Below, piece after piece: positions 10,860-22,904 of a DNA stretch of 64,000 nucleotides. The first letter of the stretch is position 1. The number at the start of each line of letters is the position of its first letter. The stretch comes from Dryomyza anilis (taxonomy: Eukaryota; Arthropoda; Insecta; Diptera; Dryomyzidae): the NCBI GenBank assembly GCA_951804985.1, contig OX638131.1, forward strand, positions 86,626,349 to 86,690,348, in the 5' to 3' direction. Below the pieces are notes generated by a model. It searched no databases. It saw nothing but the letters and a program-made list of their open reading frames with translations, and was not told where the DNA came from. A program made the translations under genes and the position numbers.

Positions 10860-13030
10860 ATATTGTTGTATGAAGAAATATAGTCTGAGGAAGAAGTATT
10901 CTTGAAGTGTTGACATGGAGAAGAATTGTCAGAGGGAGGAATTGTTCATTGTATTGTAAAATATATGATTAAAAAAAATACTTGTAAAATAAAGACAGTT
11001 ATAATTTAAAGAAAGGGAAAAGCAAGATTACAAACATTTAAATCCGAAAGATATTCTCCCAGACTATGTTTTTATAAAAAAGATATATCTGTGGAAGAAT
11101 AGTCTAGGGAAAGAATTGTACTGATATCTCGGAAATAATTATCTAGGGGAAGACCTGTCCATTGCTAAAGAAACGTTATTGATATTGTTAAAATATTTTA
11201 TGATTCAACAAACAAATGTCGCTGGAAACAAAAAGAAACAAAAAAAAGCCTAGTTACGGTCATTTTGTTTTCTACAATATTTTTTTTTGAGTATTCCATT
11301 CTACATAATTATTTACCGAGCTAATTTCGAAACAATAGCAATAAAGTTTTACTATAATACAGAATATTTTTTGGAAAAGAATTTTCTGGGAAAGAAGTGT
11401 GCGGAGAAAAATTGTAGATTTCTATTATAATAGATTTTGAAGTCGAGAAAGAGTTGTCGGAAATAATTGTCTCGGGTAGATATTGTTCCGTGAAATAATG
11501 TCTCGGGGATGAATTGTCTATGAGATGAACAATCCCAGGAAAAAAATGTCTAGTGAAGAATTGACCTATTGGGGAAGAATTGTCTTTCAAAATATTTGTA
11601 TATTAATGGATTTTGAAATCGAGAAGGAGTTGTCGGAAAGAATTGTCTCGGGTAGTTATAGTCCCGTGAAAAAAAATTTCGGGGATAATTGTCTATGAGC
11701 TGAACAATCCCAAGAAAAAATGTCTAGTGAAGAATTGTTCTATTGGGGAAGAATTGTCTTCCAAAATATTTGTATATTAATGGATTTTGATGTCGGGGAT
11801 CAGTTGTACGGAAAGAGTTTTCTAAGGGAAGTATTGTTTTGGATATATATTGTCCCGTGAAATAATATCTCAGGGATGATTTGTCTTGGAGATGAACAAT
11901 CCCACATTTCGTGAAGAAATGTTCATTGTTAAAGAAATATTAAGCGTGTCCTTTTCCTATGATTAGAACATGTTTTAAAAAGATCATGAATTTCATATAG
12001 CCTTATCAGAGACATTTATTTTCCCTGTTATATCGTCCTACAACATTTTTCGGGGACTATTTCGAAATAATCGCTATAACTTTTATTATAATATATAATA
12101 TATTATGCATTTTCTGTGAAAGAAATGTTCGGGAAGAATTGTTTTGTTGAAAAATTGTCTGGGGAAAGAATTGTCTCCCAACAGAATTCTAATAATAATA
12201 ATAGTTTGGCTCTACAGTCCTATAAGAACTTCGGCCGAGCTCTCTCACCATTTTGAGCTGTGCGTGTTATATTTGTACTCAAAGTGGTGGGACCTACAGT
12301 TTATTGCCGAATCCGAACGGCGGGTGAGAGCTTTTCATAGGCAATGTTTTACTCTCGTAGGTTTGCCATTTACTGCTGAGAGGTAGCGCGGTATAGAAAA
12401 AATGTTTCTATGAAAAGATGTTGTTAGCCCCAGTCCAGGCTTGAACCGGGGACCTTTCGGCTGCAGTCCAACGCACTAACCACTGAGCTACCGCGACTAC
12501 AGAATTCTATATTAATGGATTTTGATGTCGGGGATCAGTTGTTCGAAAAGAATTTTCAAAGGGAAGTATTGTCTCGGGTAGGTATTGTCCCGTGAAATGA
12601 TGTCTGGGAAATAAACTATTCCACAAAAAAATGTCTTGTGAAGAATTGTTAATTGTTAAAGAAATATTAAGAATATTCTTTTAATATTATCAAAAAATAA
12701 ATGTCGGTAGTTTTAAAAAGACCATTGATTTCATAATCATTGATATCATAATTCCCGGTTATTTTTTCATACATAATTTATACCGGGGACTATTCCGAAA
12801 TATTATTATGAAATTTCTGGGAAAAAAGTGTACGGGAAGAATTGTATAGTGGAAGAATTGTTTTGGAGAACAATTCCCTCCCACAAATTTTTATTTTAAT
12901 AGCTATTCATGATGGAATTTTCTAAGGGAAAAATTGTTTCTGTGTAGGAATTGGCCATGGAATAAATTTCTCTGAAAAATTATCTCGTAGAAATATTTCC
13001 CAAATAAAAATTGTTCGTGAAAAATTATAT
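10860..13030. repeat. complex decayed tandem array in the tsh intron
   Basis: Short units of the type GGAAGAATTGTC recur dozens of times. They form longer blocks of ~180 bp (AATATTTGTATATTAATGGA at about 11590 and 11767) and still longer ones marked by GAATTGTT-CATTGTTAAAGAAA near 11140, 11930 and 12645. A SINE-1 copy interrupts the array at 12191-12498. No coding content. Confidence 0.75.
12191..12498 (-). mobile_element. SINE-1, copy c (full length, perfect target-site duplication)
   Basis: It is a minus-strand copy: the (ATT)n tail is on the left (AATAATAATAATAG), the head with B box (AGGCTTGAACC) and A box (CTAACCACTGAGCTA) on the right. A perfect 10-bp target duplication, ACAGAATTCT, lies at 12181-12190 and 12499-12508. 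Confidence 0.9.
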
Positions 13031-13674
13031 AGTTTGATTAGGCGGACACACGAAAAACTTTTTAAAGTTTATCAAAAACATATTTGAATGTTCAAATGAA
13101 GATAATTGCATGGTATTTTTCTTAGTGTTTCTTCATTTATATTTTCGAATATTTTTGATGATTAATAATTTTATATATTATTTTAATAGTTTTTTTTGAT
13201 TTCAAAATTCAGTCAATAGCATTAGTTAATCTTTTAATAGTTAAATACCGTTAAATACTATAAAACACTATTAAAATATGCTGAATACTATAAGATTTTT
13301 TTTTAGTTTATATCAAAATATATAATTTTTTATTTTTTATACATATTAAATACATAAGTGTGCTATTGACCAACTAATAACTTTTTCTATAATTAATAAT
13401 TATAAAGCTGTATAATTTTATAATAATTAATATAGATCTAACAAAAAGTCCAAAAGTTCAAAATTGAATTAAAAATCATTTGTAAATTTTTTTCACAATA
13501 AAACAAACTAGTTCAAAATCAATTTAAATTCAAACTTTTCAAAGAGTTAAATCAAAAAGATTAACAAAAATTAAAATAATAATTATTAATAAATCTGTCA
13601 CAGAAAAAAAATCAAAAAAACCCAACAACTTTCACAGTTCCTCAAAATCAAACTAATTATGGATACAACATAAG
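13031..13674. other. AT-rich intronic DNA
   Basis: Low-complexity AT-rich intron sequence in which no repeat family or motif could be assigned. Confidence 0.3.
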
Positions 13675-14110
13675 AAAAAATCAAGATAAATCGTGCCAGA
13701 CAACGCGCTATAACAGTTGCTATAAAATTTTAAATTTAATATTATTTTTTTTTTTATTATTTTTTTTTTTGTTTCTATCTTCTTTTGTCTGCGCCGTTTT
13801 ATGTTTTCAGCGCACACAAGAAATAGCTCAAAAAGATGTCAACATTTTGTTTGTTATTCAAAATTGTGATCAACAACAAAAGCAGCACCATATGGGGAGC
13901 CGTCGTACCAAACGAACAGCATTTAGTTAATGATCGTTAACAATGCGGTGTCATTAATATTTAAATTATAATAGCAAACAAGATCAGCAAAGTTTACAAG
14001 TTATGTTTTTTTTTTTGTCGATCGACAGCTACACGTTTTTTCTTTCTTTTTTTTTTTTTTTTTTGATTGGATGTTAAGTTTTTGCACCAGTTTAAACAAC
14101 GGATGTTGAT
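13675..14110. promoter_or_regulatory. unique intronic segment, candidate tsh enhancer
   Basis: This stretch is less AT-rich than its surroundings and free of repeat-family words. It contains CAACGCGCTATAACAGTTGC, GTCTGCGCCGTTTTATG and homeodomain-type TTAATGATCGTTAACA and TCATTAAT words at 13926-13960. The call rests on contrast with flanking repeats only. Confidence 0.35.
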
Positions 14111-14199
14111 TTTATAATAGACATAGTTAATTGTTGGTTTTTTATTATGAAACGGCTATAAAATTTTGTATTTTATATCGTGGTGGTAAAAAAAAAAAA

Positions 14200-15060
14200 A
14201 AATCAATATACAAAAATCAACATATAGCTCAGATATGTTGTTCAATGTAGTCAATATTTATACCAAATGATAAGACTGAATAGACCTACCAAATCGCATT
14301 TCAATTTAAAAACCATTTTACAAAAATCATTATAGATCTGCGAATTTTCGAGCAATGAATTCAAACTTTAAACCAAATGAGGAGAATGAATCAATCTACC
14401 GAAAGATATTTCAATTTGAAATTGCGTTTAACAAAATTCTTTATATAGCTGAGAATTTTGAATCAATGAAGTCAATATTTATTCAAATTGAAGAGAATGA
14501 ATAGATCTATCGAATGACATTTCAATTTGAAATATAATTTTACAAAAATCATTATATATTGGAGAATTTTTGATCAATTTTGATTAGAATGAATTGATCT
14601 ACCAAAAGAGGTTTCAATTTAAAACACTATTTTACAAAAACTATTATATCGTCGTTGTAGAACGAAAAGTCACCAAATACATTTTCAAAATGCCAAATAT
14701 ATATATACAAAAATCTTTATATATCTGTCAATTTTTATCAATTTTTAATCTATGATCTCAATTTTTTTACCGCATGATAAGAAAATGTAAATCTATCAAT
14801 TGATATTTCAACTTTAAAAATACATCAATTACTTTTTATAATATCAAACAACAAACGAAATTTAAATTTTTCATAAAAATGTATTTGGTGACTTTTCGTA
14901 CTACAACGACGATATATTAGAGAATTTTCCGTCAATGAAATCAATGTTTATACCAAATGTTAATAAATCGAACTACAAAAAATCAAATAACATTTTACAA
15001 AAATCAATATAGATTTGAGAATGAATCGTTCTATTGAATCAAGATATTTATTAAGTATTC
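14200..15060. repeat. tandem array of ~110-bp units, split by MITE C
   Basis: Units beginning ACAAAAATCATTATAG and running through GAGAATTTT-GATCAATGAAGTCAATA and TTTCAATTTGAAA recur at about 14213, 14331, 14432 and 14552, and again at 14998. MITE C sits at 14646-14915. Confidence 0.75.
14646..14915. mobile_element. MITE C, copy 1 (~270 bp, ~40-bp TIRs)
   Basis: ATATCGTCGTTGTAGAACGA, then AAAGTCACCAAATACATTTT, is repeated inverted as AAAATGTATTTGGTGACTTT and TCGTACTACAACGACGATAT with one mismatch. TA-rich flanks fit a TA target, as for Tc1/mariner-type MITEs. Other copies are at 26521 and 27205. Confidence 0.88.
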
Positions 15061-15429
15061 TCGATTATATTAAAAAAAAAAGTTAAAATAAAAGTCTTAC
15101 ATAAAATGTATATGGGTATTTTACTTCTAAACTGACGTTTAATGTTATAATTGTGTTTTTTTTTATAATAATAACGCAATAATTAATTTGTTATTGATCT
15201 GAAATTATAAATTTAATAAACTATTTATTTATATAGAACTAGCAACATATTTACTACAATTATATGTTTTAAATACTATTTTAATGTTTTTTTTATTATT
15301 GTTGTTTTTTAATAATTTTTTTTTTCACTTTTTTGTTTTTATTTATTGTGTTTTAATTTTTTTTTTAATTTTTAAATTTTTTTTGTTTTTTTTTTTTTTT
15401 TTTTAATTTTTATGTTTTTTTTAAATTTT

Positions 15430-15980
15430 ATATAATATTTCAATCATTTTTAATCGCCACCTTCACTTTTCATCATCTTTTTTTATTGTTATTTGTTGGC
15501 ATCTGCTAATAGATACAACATCAAACTAATAGATAGATTTGTATCTTTTGTTCGTTGCTCCCATCTAAACGCTACTAAATGGCTGCCATTCAACTTGTTT
15601 GCCTGCCGCTACCTCAGCCTTATTAAAATAGCAACAAAATATCATTGGTTTTTATATTTTTTTTTTGAAACAAAAACTTTTTCGGTACTAAAACTTTTTG
15701 TTCCTTATTGTATCTGTAAGTTTGTCATAATCGATTATCAGCTGATTTTCGCACACACATCGTTGGTATATGTTTTTCCGTATGTGTTTGTGAACCCTAT
15801 GTATGTATTAAACAGAACAAAAAAAAAATCACAGATAAAGCTACTGAGGCAGCGTGGGTTTTTATTTATTTCAAGTTCACATAATTGATAGACATTATTT
15901 TTATTTAATTCTATTCTATTTTTTTTATTTTCAATGTATTAATGTATAAATGCGTGTCAAATAAAGCACAGCTAGTAGCC
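15430..15980. promoter_or_regulatory. unique intronic segment with GTATCT motifs
   Basis: This is a GC-richer segment with AGATAC at 15511-15516 and GTATCT at 15541-15546 and 15710-15715 (TTGTATCTGTAAG, as at 37.27 kb). GATGGGAG/CTCCCATC and GGCTGCCATTC words are also present. It is likely conserved non-coding DNA of tsh. Confidence 0.4.
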
Positions 15981-16365
15981 ATTTATTATAATCCAAAAAA
16001 AAAATTGAGTTCATTTGCATAGTTTTAGATTTTTTTTTTTTTTTTATTTTTTTTTGTTTTTTAATTTTTTTTAAATTTTTTATTTTTTAATTTTTTTTTT
16101 CTACATATTTCAAATTGTTATAATTTATTGTATTGCCTATAATAAAGTAGCATCTAGTTTGAGAAATATACATTTTATTACTTTTTAAGCTCTTACGAAT
16201 TGTAGTTTTTTTTTTTTTTTTGGTATAATGATTTTTTTCAAGTAAATGGAATTTTTCTAAAAAAAACAAAAAAAAATTATTTACATTGTAAAATTTATCT
16301 TTTGCTTCTATTATGTATAACAAATTATTTTTTCCAAGTAAACAACTATATTTACATTCACAATT

Positions 16366-16585
16366 ACACCCAGAAAAAATAATATATAAATAATAGTTTG
16401 TACTATTAAAAATAGTCAATAGGATAAATAATTATTTTAATCGGAAAATACGATAAAATACTAGAAAATACCATGACATTGCCATTGAGTTTATATGAAA
16501 AGATTTATGTTTTGTATACTATTAAATCAATAATTGTCCTATTGACCAATTTTAATGGGATTTGGGGGAATTTTGTTCTGGGTGT
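16366..16585 (-). mobile_element. MITE D, copy 2
   Basis: Full-length copy in the opposite orientation to copy 1, with ends ACACCCAGAAAAAATA and TTTTGTTCTGGGTGT and the shared interior. Confidence 0.88.
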
Positions 16586-16962
16586 ACCCTTTTGTTCGTA
16601 TTAGGTTAAAAAAATATTTTCCCAAAAATTATTAGTTAAAAATCTATATTGAGCTTTAGTTTTTATAAAATAACTTTAGGCCAGCTTAATAAAAGCAGTT
16701 AAACATTGAAATGGTATCTAGTTTTAAATCTAAATTTTTAAAAATTAATTAAAGATTTAGATTTTAATAGTAACTTCTTTATTAAGTATTACAAAACCCT
16801 ATTAATAAAACAGTATTCTAAAATTTAATGTATTTCAATAGAATTTACCATTTTAGGAGTTTTTATACAGGCAGACAAAAATATAGTGTTCTTATTTCGA
16901 AACTATTTGTCCCTTGAAGATATATACCATATTATAAAAGACATTATCATGCTTGTCATATA

Positions 16963-17169
16963 TCTAGAAAAAAAAATCCCTCAAATCCCATTAAAATTAG
17001 TCAATGGGACAATTATTGATTTAATAGTATACAAAAAATAAACCTTTTCATATAAATTCATTGGCAATGTCATGGTATTTTCTAGTATTTAATGGTATTT
17101 TCCAATTAAAATAATAAATTATCCTATTGACTATTTTTAATAGTAAAAAAACTATTATTTATGGGTGTA
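16963..17169 (+). mobile_element. MITE D, copy 3 (ends decayed)
   Basis: The interior matches copy 1 closely (CCCTCAAATCCCATTAAAAT, GGCAATGTCATGGTATTTTC). The left terminal repeat is reduced to CTAGAAAAAAAAA, while GGGTGTA remains at the right. A further fragment is at about 17456-17529. Confidence 0.8.
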
Positions 17170-17290
17170 TAACTTTTCGGTTTATTACAACGTTAAAATC
17201 CAATGACCTGTTCCACTACCTCGCGAACTGATCATCGTATTTAGTACAATTTGTTCAGAAAATGTAGACTCAAATTTGCGGAATATTGTA

Positions 17291-17413
17291 GTAAATTATG
17301 GGATTCACCAATTGAATTAATAGTTTCAATAGTAAAAACTATAAATTTTATGGTAATTTATAGTTTTTACTATTTAAACTATTAATTCAATTGGTAAATC
17401 CCATTAATTACTA
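17291..17413. repeat. small perfect-looking foldback (~57-bp arms)
   Basis: GGGATTCACCAATTGAATTA, followed by ATAGTTT and AGTAAAAACTATAAATT, is mirrored after a ~6-base loop by AATTTATAGTTTTTACTATT and TAATTCAATTGGTAAATCCC. It could be a MITE or a hairpin-forming remnant. Confidence 0.8.
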
Positions 17414-17908
17414 CAAAATACAAAAAAGAAAATATTTAAGTTTTTAATAAAAGTATTTATTGTTTTTTTGTATACTATTAAATCAATAACTGTCCTATTT
17501 AAAAATGAGATTTTTTTTACTGAGTGCACTATTTATATAGAACATTTTTATTTCCGAATTAAATTTGTGGCTTAAGTATTCAGAGTTTGACTGACTGTTT
17601 GATTTTCCTTCCGGTCACGTATTGACTTGACAAACATTTTTTAATGTTCTTTATTTAATTATCCCAATATTATGCATTTTCAATTATTAGTTTGTTAATT
17701 AGTTTTTATTTTTCAATTGACTACATAAGTAATTGTCTTTTACATATTCTCTTATTAAAGGTTTATGTCTGTTCTTAACATTAAAACAATTTATATTCAT
17801 AAATGAATACATTACAATTAGCCCTCAACGTTAATGGTGTTTATCGTGATTTGAAATAAATTGCTACTGATTGAAAAAATGGTTCGGAAAATATATTTTT
17901 GTTGTAAT

Positions 17909-18339
17909 ACCCTAGTAGAAATTTTGGTAGGGCCATGATCATGAAGTGATCATGTCATTATTTGAGATGATCGGGATATGACGAGGCCCATAATGTCCTT
18001 GTAACGCAGTGTCCTGATCATGTATTGACCTCAGGCCATGATCATGTACTTATCGGGCAATTCCCCTTTTTAATATTTACCCGACAATTGCCTTGTCTGA
18101 GTCCGAGCACAATAGAGTTTCTCTCATTAATCTCGATCATTGACTGATGCTAATTTCGTTATGAGGAACAAGTAATGTAGCTATGATCGGGAACATTGAC
18201 TGTTTAGATAATGTAAATCCTGTTATGGTAAGCATGATAAGGGCATGCAAAGGCAATGATCATATTATCTCTAATAGGGCTTACCCAACGTAAACCCGAT
18301 CATTTCCCGATGGCGCATCGGGTAAATTTCTACTAGGGT
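17909..18339. mobile_element. MITE Q (~430 bp)
   Basis: Terminal inverted repeats ACCCTAGTAGAAATTTT and AAATTTCTACTAGGGT flank a non-coding body rich in TGATCATG-type palindromes. Body GC is higher than the surrounding intron. One copy only in this window. Confidence 0.8.
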
Positions 18340-19500
18340 ATATATTGGAATTTATAATGTGATTTTAAAATTTCTATAATATTATCATTTTATAGTAGTA
18401 AAACTCATCAACTATACTTTAAAAAAGGTTTAAATAAAATCGATCACAAACTGTTAGACATATAGACAACTTGTGATTGATCAGACCAATATTTGTAGCA
18501 AAAGATAAAATGACAGTCTATCGAATGTCATATCAAATTTTGAAATTAATCAACTGATTTATATAAACTCAATCAATAAACATAAAAAATGAAATACAAC
18601 AATTTAAAGTCATTTTTCAAATATCAGCATTTTTACATTTTATTCTGTGTGAAAATTGTCAGAAGAGTAAACTTATACCCACTTTCTGTATTTCGCAAGG
18701 AACGACGAAATGAAAATTTGACGTCAAAATATCGTCACACAAAATTTTATTTCATATTACTTGACTTTTCAAAATTTGAAATTTTTTTAAACCAACGTCA
18801 CTTTCATCAAATAGTCTTACGTTTCGAACTACAGAAAGAGACACTTAAATTTTAAATATGACTTTAAATGGGCTGTGAATATGACGATATATTAATACTA
18901 TGATACTTTAAAATTTCGGAAACCTTGACCTACCAATTTATTCGAACATTTACTTATAATGTATCATATGCTAACAATCGTAAATGAATTTGTATTTTAG
19001 AAAACTTTTATTATTAACATGAAATCATAAAATATTAAAACTTTTGCCTTTTACCAATTTTGTATTTAAAATATTTCCTAATGATTGGTTCTCATTATGT
19101 CATTTTGTGTCAGTTTCATGTTTAAAAATTGCTCAAATTTGTAGTTTTTCGTCAATGACAAAATTTAGAAAATACTATCTTATTTGGATTTTAATTTCGT
19201 TTGACATGGTTAATGAAATTTTAAGAAGTTCAATCATAGTATAAATAAAACAAATATGATAAATCCAACTAAAGTACATCTAAATCCTTTTCTCACTGTC
19301 TAAATTTTACAAACTTCTACAACGAGTACATTTCGTTGTTGTTGAATTAAAACACATCAAATAAATTTTTACTCAAATCTTTAATCTCAAGTTTGTCTGT
19401 AAAAATAATAAAAATTAATTGATAAATATTTAAAAATGAAATGTCACTTGATAGATTAACATTTTTTAATGACTTGTAACAAATATTGAGCGCATCGATC
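18340..19500. other. AT-rich intronic DNA
   Basis: No repeat family or regulatory signature was assigned. Short open frames here have no recognisable protein features. Confidence 0.3.
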
Positions 19501-20040
19501 AAAAATTGATAGATATCGGTATAAAGTTCCGAATCAAAACGGTTTTCAATGTCTGTTATTTTTACAGATATCGTTATAAATTTCCGAATCAAAACGGTTT
19601 TCAATGTCTTTTATTTTTGCAGACATTAAGTAATCATTTAAAACAATTGTTATATGTTGACTATAGAACACATTTCATCTAGTTTAAACTACGTTTAATT
19701 TAAAAATGTGCCTGAAAAACCGGACATAAATCACAAAAAAATTTAAATTTCTGATACTTCGACATAGAAAAAACAAGTATTGCGTATTTTAAATAATTTC
19801 TAAGAGTGCTATATTCAATTATATTATATAATTGAATATTTTAAAAAAGGTGCTATATACTGAAAAACATATTTCCACTATAAACAAAATATCAAATCTA
19901 GTTTAAACTATATTAAATTTGAAAAAAATTAAACTTCTGACAGTTTGACATATAAAACAAGTGTTATATTCAATTCTATTATATTATAGAGTATTTTAGA
20001 AAAAGGTTCTATATTCTGAAAAACATATTAACATTTTTTC
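19500..20040. repeat. local tandem duplications in the tsh intron
   Basis: A ~64-bp unit (CCGAATCAAAACGGTTTTCA with flanks) is duplicated at about 19513-19625. A ~190-bp unit (ATCTAGTTTAAACTA ... GGTGCTATAT-ACTGAAAAACATATT) is duplicated at about 19676-20035. Confidence 0.7.
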
Positions 20041-20543
20041 AGTGCTACTTTAAACTTAGTTTAAATTTTTGCACATTTTTAAAACATCTATAATCACAAT
20101 CAAAGTGTTCTAATGTGATTAAATTTTACAAACAGACAGATAATAAATACACAGTTAATAGTATATTTAAAAATTTGTATTATCTTTTCGATAAACGTTA
20201 AATGTCAATAAGTTTAATCCAAGTTTAAATTGAAAATATGTCCGAAAATTCAACATATTACAAATATTTAAATGTCATATTAACTGATTACTAATTATAA
20301 CTCCCTGTCTCTTAAATTTAATTACTTTCAGCAGCTTTATTTAGAAACCAAAGACGTTTTCAAAATGTCGAAAAGTTTAAACCAAGTTTAAAATTGCACT
20401 GAAAAAATGTACCCTAATATTTTTGTATAAACTTTTACTACTGTTTCTAGCTGCTACACTTAGAACACTACATAGTACTAATTAAAGCAATTTAAAATAG
20501 TATATATTACACCTATTAAAATGCATTATTTGGCAAAACTTAC

Positions 20544-20596
20544 CCGGCATTGAGCGCCTGTCTGTAGATCTCCAACATAAGTGCCTCGTGCAACAT
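20544..20596 (-). CDS. tsh: teashirt, coding exon 1 (micro-exon, residues 1-18)
   Basis: This short exon encodes the conserved N-terminus of the Teashirt family, MLHEALMLEIYRQALNAG, read on the minus strand from the ATG at 20596-20594. The start is preceded by CAAA, a good fly translation-start context. The exon holds 17 codons plus two bases (GG) and ends at a consensus donor GTAAGT that begins at 20543. Joining GG to the first base (C) of the exon starting at 9278 restores Gly18 and keeps the frame, so both splice sites support each other. The piece is too short to be found by an ORF search and is identified by family recognition plus the exact splice phase. Teashirt is a nuclear zinc-finger transcription factor for trunk identity, proximal leg and eye patterning and Wingless signalling in flies. 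The chance of a random match is very small. Confidence 0.95.
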
Positions 20597-22500
20597 TTTG
20601 TTATAGTTTTGTTGAATTTTGGTGTGTGTTTTTTAATTAGAACTTTTTATTTTTGCACAAATAATTGCTGCAAAATTTGTGGTTTTTTGGGTTGTAAATT
20701 TGACACAATATTTAAAGAGCACAATAATTATTTGGAATAAATAACTTTTTTTTTTTATATATAATATATATTCTTAATATTTAAATATTTTTGATATTTT
20801 TTTTAAAATATTTGCACTAAAAGTACGCTTATCGTGTGTGTTTCTTGGAGTTTTCGTATAACTTTTGTTTTGAATTTTGAATTAAATTGAATTTATTTAG
20901 CAGTAAACTTCGTTAGAATTTATTAATAATTTAGAATTTCTATATAGATATATATTTTGTAATTTGAATTAATTGGTATTTTTCAATAAAATTGTATTTT
21001 ATTTTTTATTGAATTTATTTTGTTTTATGTTTAATTTGATATTTAGAAAATATTTTACTTTAGTTTTTAATTAGATTAATAATTGCATGGAATCGTATAC
21101 ATGAATTGGCGTATTTTGTTGTTTTAAGTATTACATTTAATTAGATTTTTTTTTATTATTTTAAATATTAAGTATTCTGTTATGTTGAGGAAATTTTGCT
21201 GTTAAATGTTGAGCAACACTTTTAAAATTTGGTTTTTTATTTAATTTTTTTTTTATTTAATTTTTTTAAATTTTTTTTTTAATGTTTAACTAAATTTTTG
21301 TAGTTATTGTATTGGTAGTGGTTTTACGTATACTTTGTGTAGTTTGTTGTTGTTGTTGTTTTGAGGTTAAGTTTTGTTGTTGTTGTTTTCTTATAGTTGT
21401 TGTTGTAGTGGGTTTTTTTTAGCGTTTTGAATTAACTTAATGTGCTTTAAATAATCAGTCTTTAGTAAAAGTTTTTTTTATTTTTGTTTAATTTTTCACA
21501 ATTTTTATTTTATTATTTTATTTTTTTTTTGAAGAAAACAAAAAATTTGACTAGATATGCTGTTAATCTAAGTTTTTTTTTCTTAAGTTTTGTTTTGATA
21601 CAACTTGTTATAGCGCTAATCACAAATGAACAAAATAAAAATATTTTTTTTTTATTTAAATAAATTTTTATCACACATTTTCACGCGTTTGAAAACACAA
21701 AAGTTAATTTTTCTTAAAACTTGTATTCAATTTGTTTTTGAATTTTTTTCAAAATTTATTTTGTGTTGTTTTTTATTTTGTATCTTTTTTTCAATATCTT
21801 TTTTTTTTTTTTTGGTTGTGAGTAGAAGTATCTCGAACCGTCGTCGTTAACCGTTTGAACGTCGAACAGCGAATGTTTTGTAGAATCCGCGTGTCGTCAC
21901 GTTGCTGCTCGGAATGTGCGCTGTCAAAAAATCGGCGCTGTCAGAAGACTGTGAAGATTCTGATTGATGCCCCGCGTACTACTACGGCTGATGATGACGA
22001 CTGCGACGTATGCGCGCGTATCTGTGCGTATTTGTATCTGTGTATCTCGAGTCGTCGTGTCGAGTGTGTAGGCTGTCGCACAACCGTACTGGCGAGCGTA
22101 CGAAACGTTTGTGCCGTAGCTGTTTGCTGGCGCCCAGCGTGTTGTTGCTGCCACTCGCTCCAACGATGGAACGAACGAACGACCAAAAAAAAAAATCTAT
22201 ATCAGAAATAGAGCGCGTATCTAGCAGATACTCTTCAGCTGAAGCGCGTATCTACGACGTCTACGATTGCAGCAATTAATTACAACAACAACAAATAATG
22301 AAAAATATGCGCACAGCATAAACCGACGGCTTTTGCTGTTGGTGTCTCTTGTATCTGCAAGTGAGCGCAGCGCGTGTATCTCATGGATACGTTTCGAATT
22401 ATTATTATTGTTGGTAGTATGTAGTATTGTCAACGCGACAGCAGTAACTTTTTTGACATGAACGCACGCTGTAACGGTCTGTAGTGAACTGAAGTCTGCG
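20597..22500 (-). other. tsh: probable tsh 5' UTR and promoter-proximal region
   Basis: This is sequence immediately upstream of the tsh start on the transcript strand. 20.6-21.8 kb is A-rich on that strand with CAACAACAA runs (21345-21420), common in fly leaders. From 21.83 kb GC rises and GTATCT motifs begin. One initiator-like TTCAGTT lies on the minus strand at 22493-22487, but I found no well-spaced TATA box or downstream element, so the start site is not fixed. Confidence 0.4.
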
Positions 22501-22760
22501 GGCGCTGCGAGTGAGCAGCAGACTCCATAGTCGACCATGTATCTGTGAGATACAAATGCAGCTGTGAGCATGCGCTGGACATGTGTGTCAATGTGTTGGT
22601 TGATTGAAGTGTTTTTGTTTTTTTTTCGTCCCATCAATTTTATTGTTGTATGCGGTGGTTGAAGAGTACAATTCCAATTGCATAAGAGATACACGCTGCG
22701 CTGCTGCTCTAGATACAAATGTATCTGTGAGTTGAATGACGACTGTTGTCACTGTATCTG
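21828..22760. promoter_or_regulatory. GTATCT/AGATAC cluster at the 5' end of tsh
   Basis: About 14 half-sites occur in 930 bp. GTATCT starts at 21828, 22018, 22034, 22042, 22217, 22248, 22351, 22376, 22539, 22721 and 22754; AGATAC at 22226, 22548, 22687 and 22711. Two perfect 15-bp palindromes GTATCT-N3-AGATAC lie at 22217-22231 and 22539-22553, and an imperfect one at 22376-22390. The everted form AGATAC-AAAT-GTATCT is at 22711-22726. Under 1 hit would be expected by chance at this base composition. Confidence 0.6.
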
Positions 22761-22904
22761 TGAGTTGTTTTGCATGGCTGACAGCAATAAATCTCTTGAT
22801 TTTTTGGTTGTTCTTTGCTTGCTGCTGTTGTTGCTGCAAACAAGTGCTAGTCACACGGAATGCCTTGGCAATGGCACAGAAAAGAGCTAATAAAGCAGTT
22901 AATG

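Larger units (their letters stand above)
9279..20543 (-). other. tsh: tsh intron 1 (11,265 bp)
   Basis: The intron is bounded by GTAAGT at 20543-20538 and TTTGCAG ending at 9279, and interrupts codon 18 after its second base. It holds decayed tandem arrays (10.86-13.03, 14.2-15.06 kb), MITEs of families C, D and Q, one SINE-1 copy and two stretches of unique DNA (13.68-14.11 and 15.43-15.98 kb) that may be intronic enhancers. No other coding exon with the family's character is visible inside it. Confidence 0.9.
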
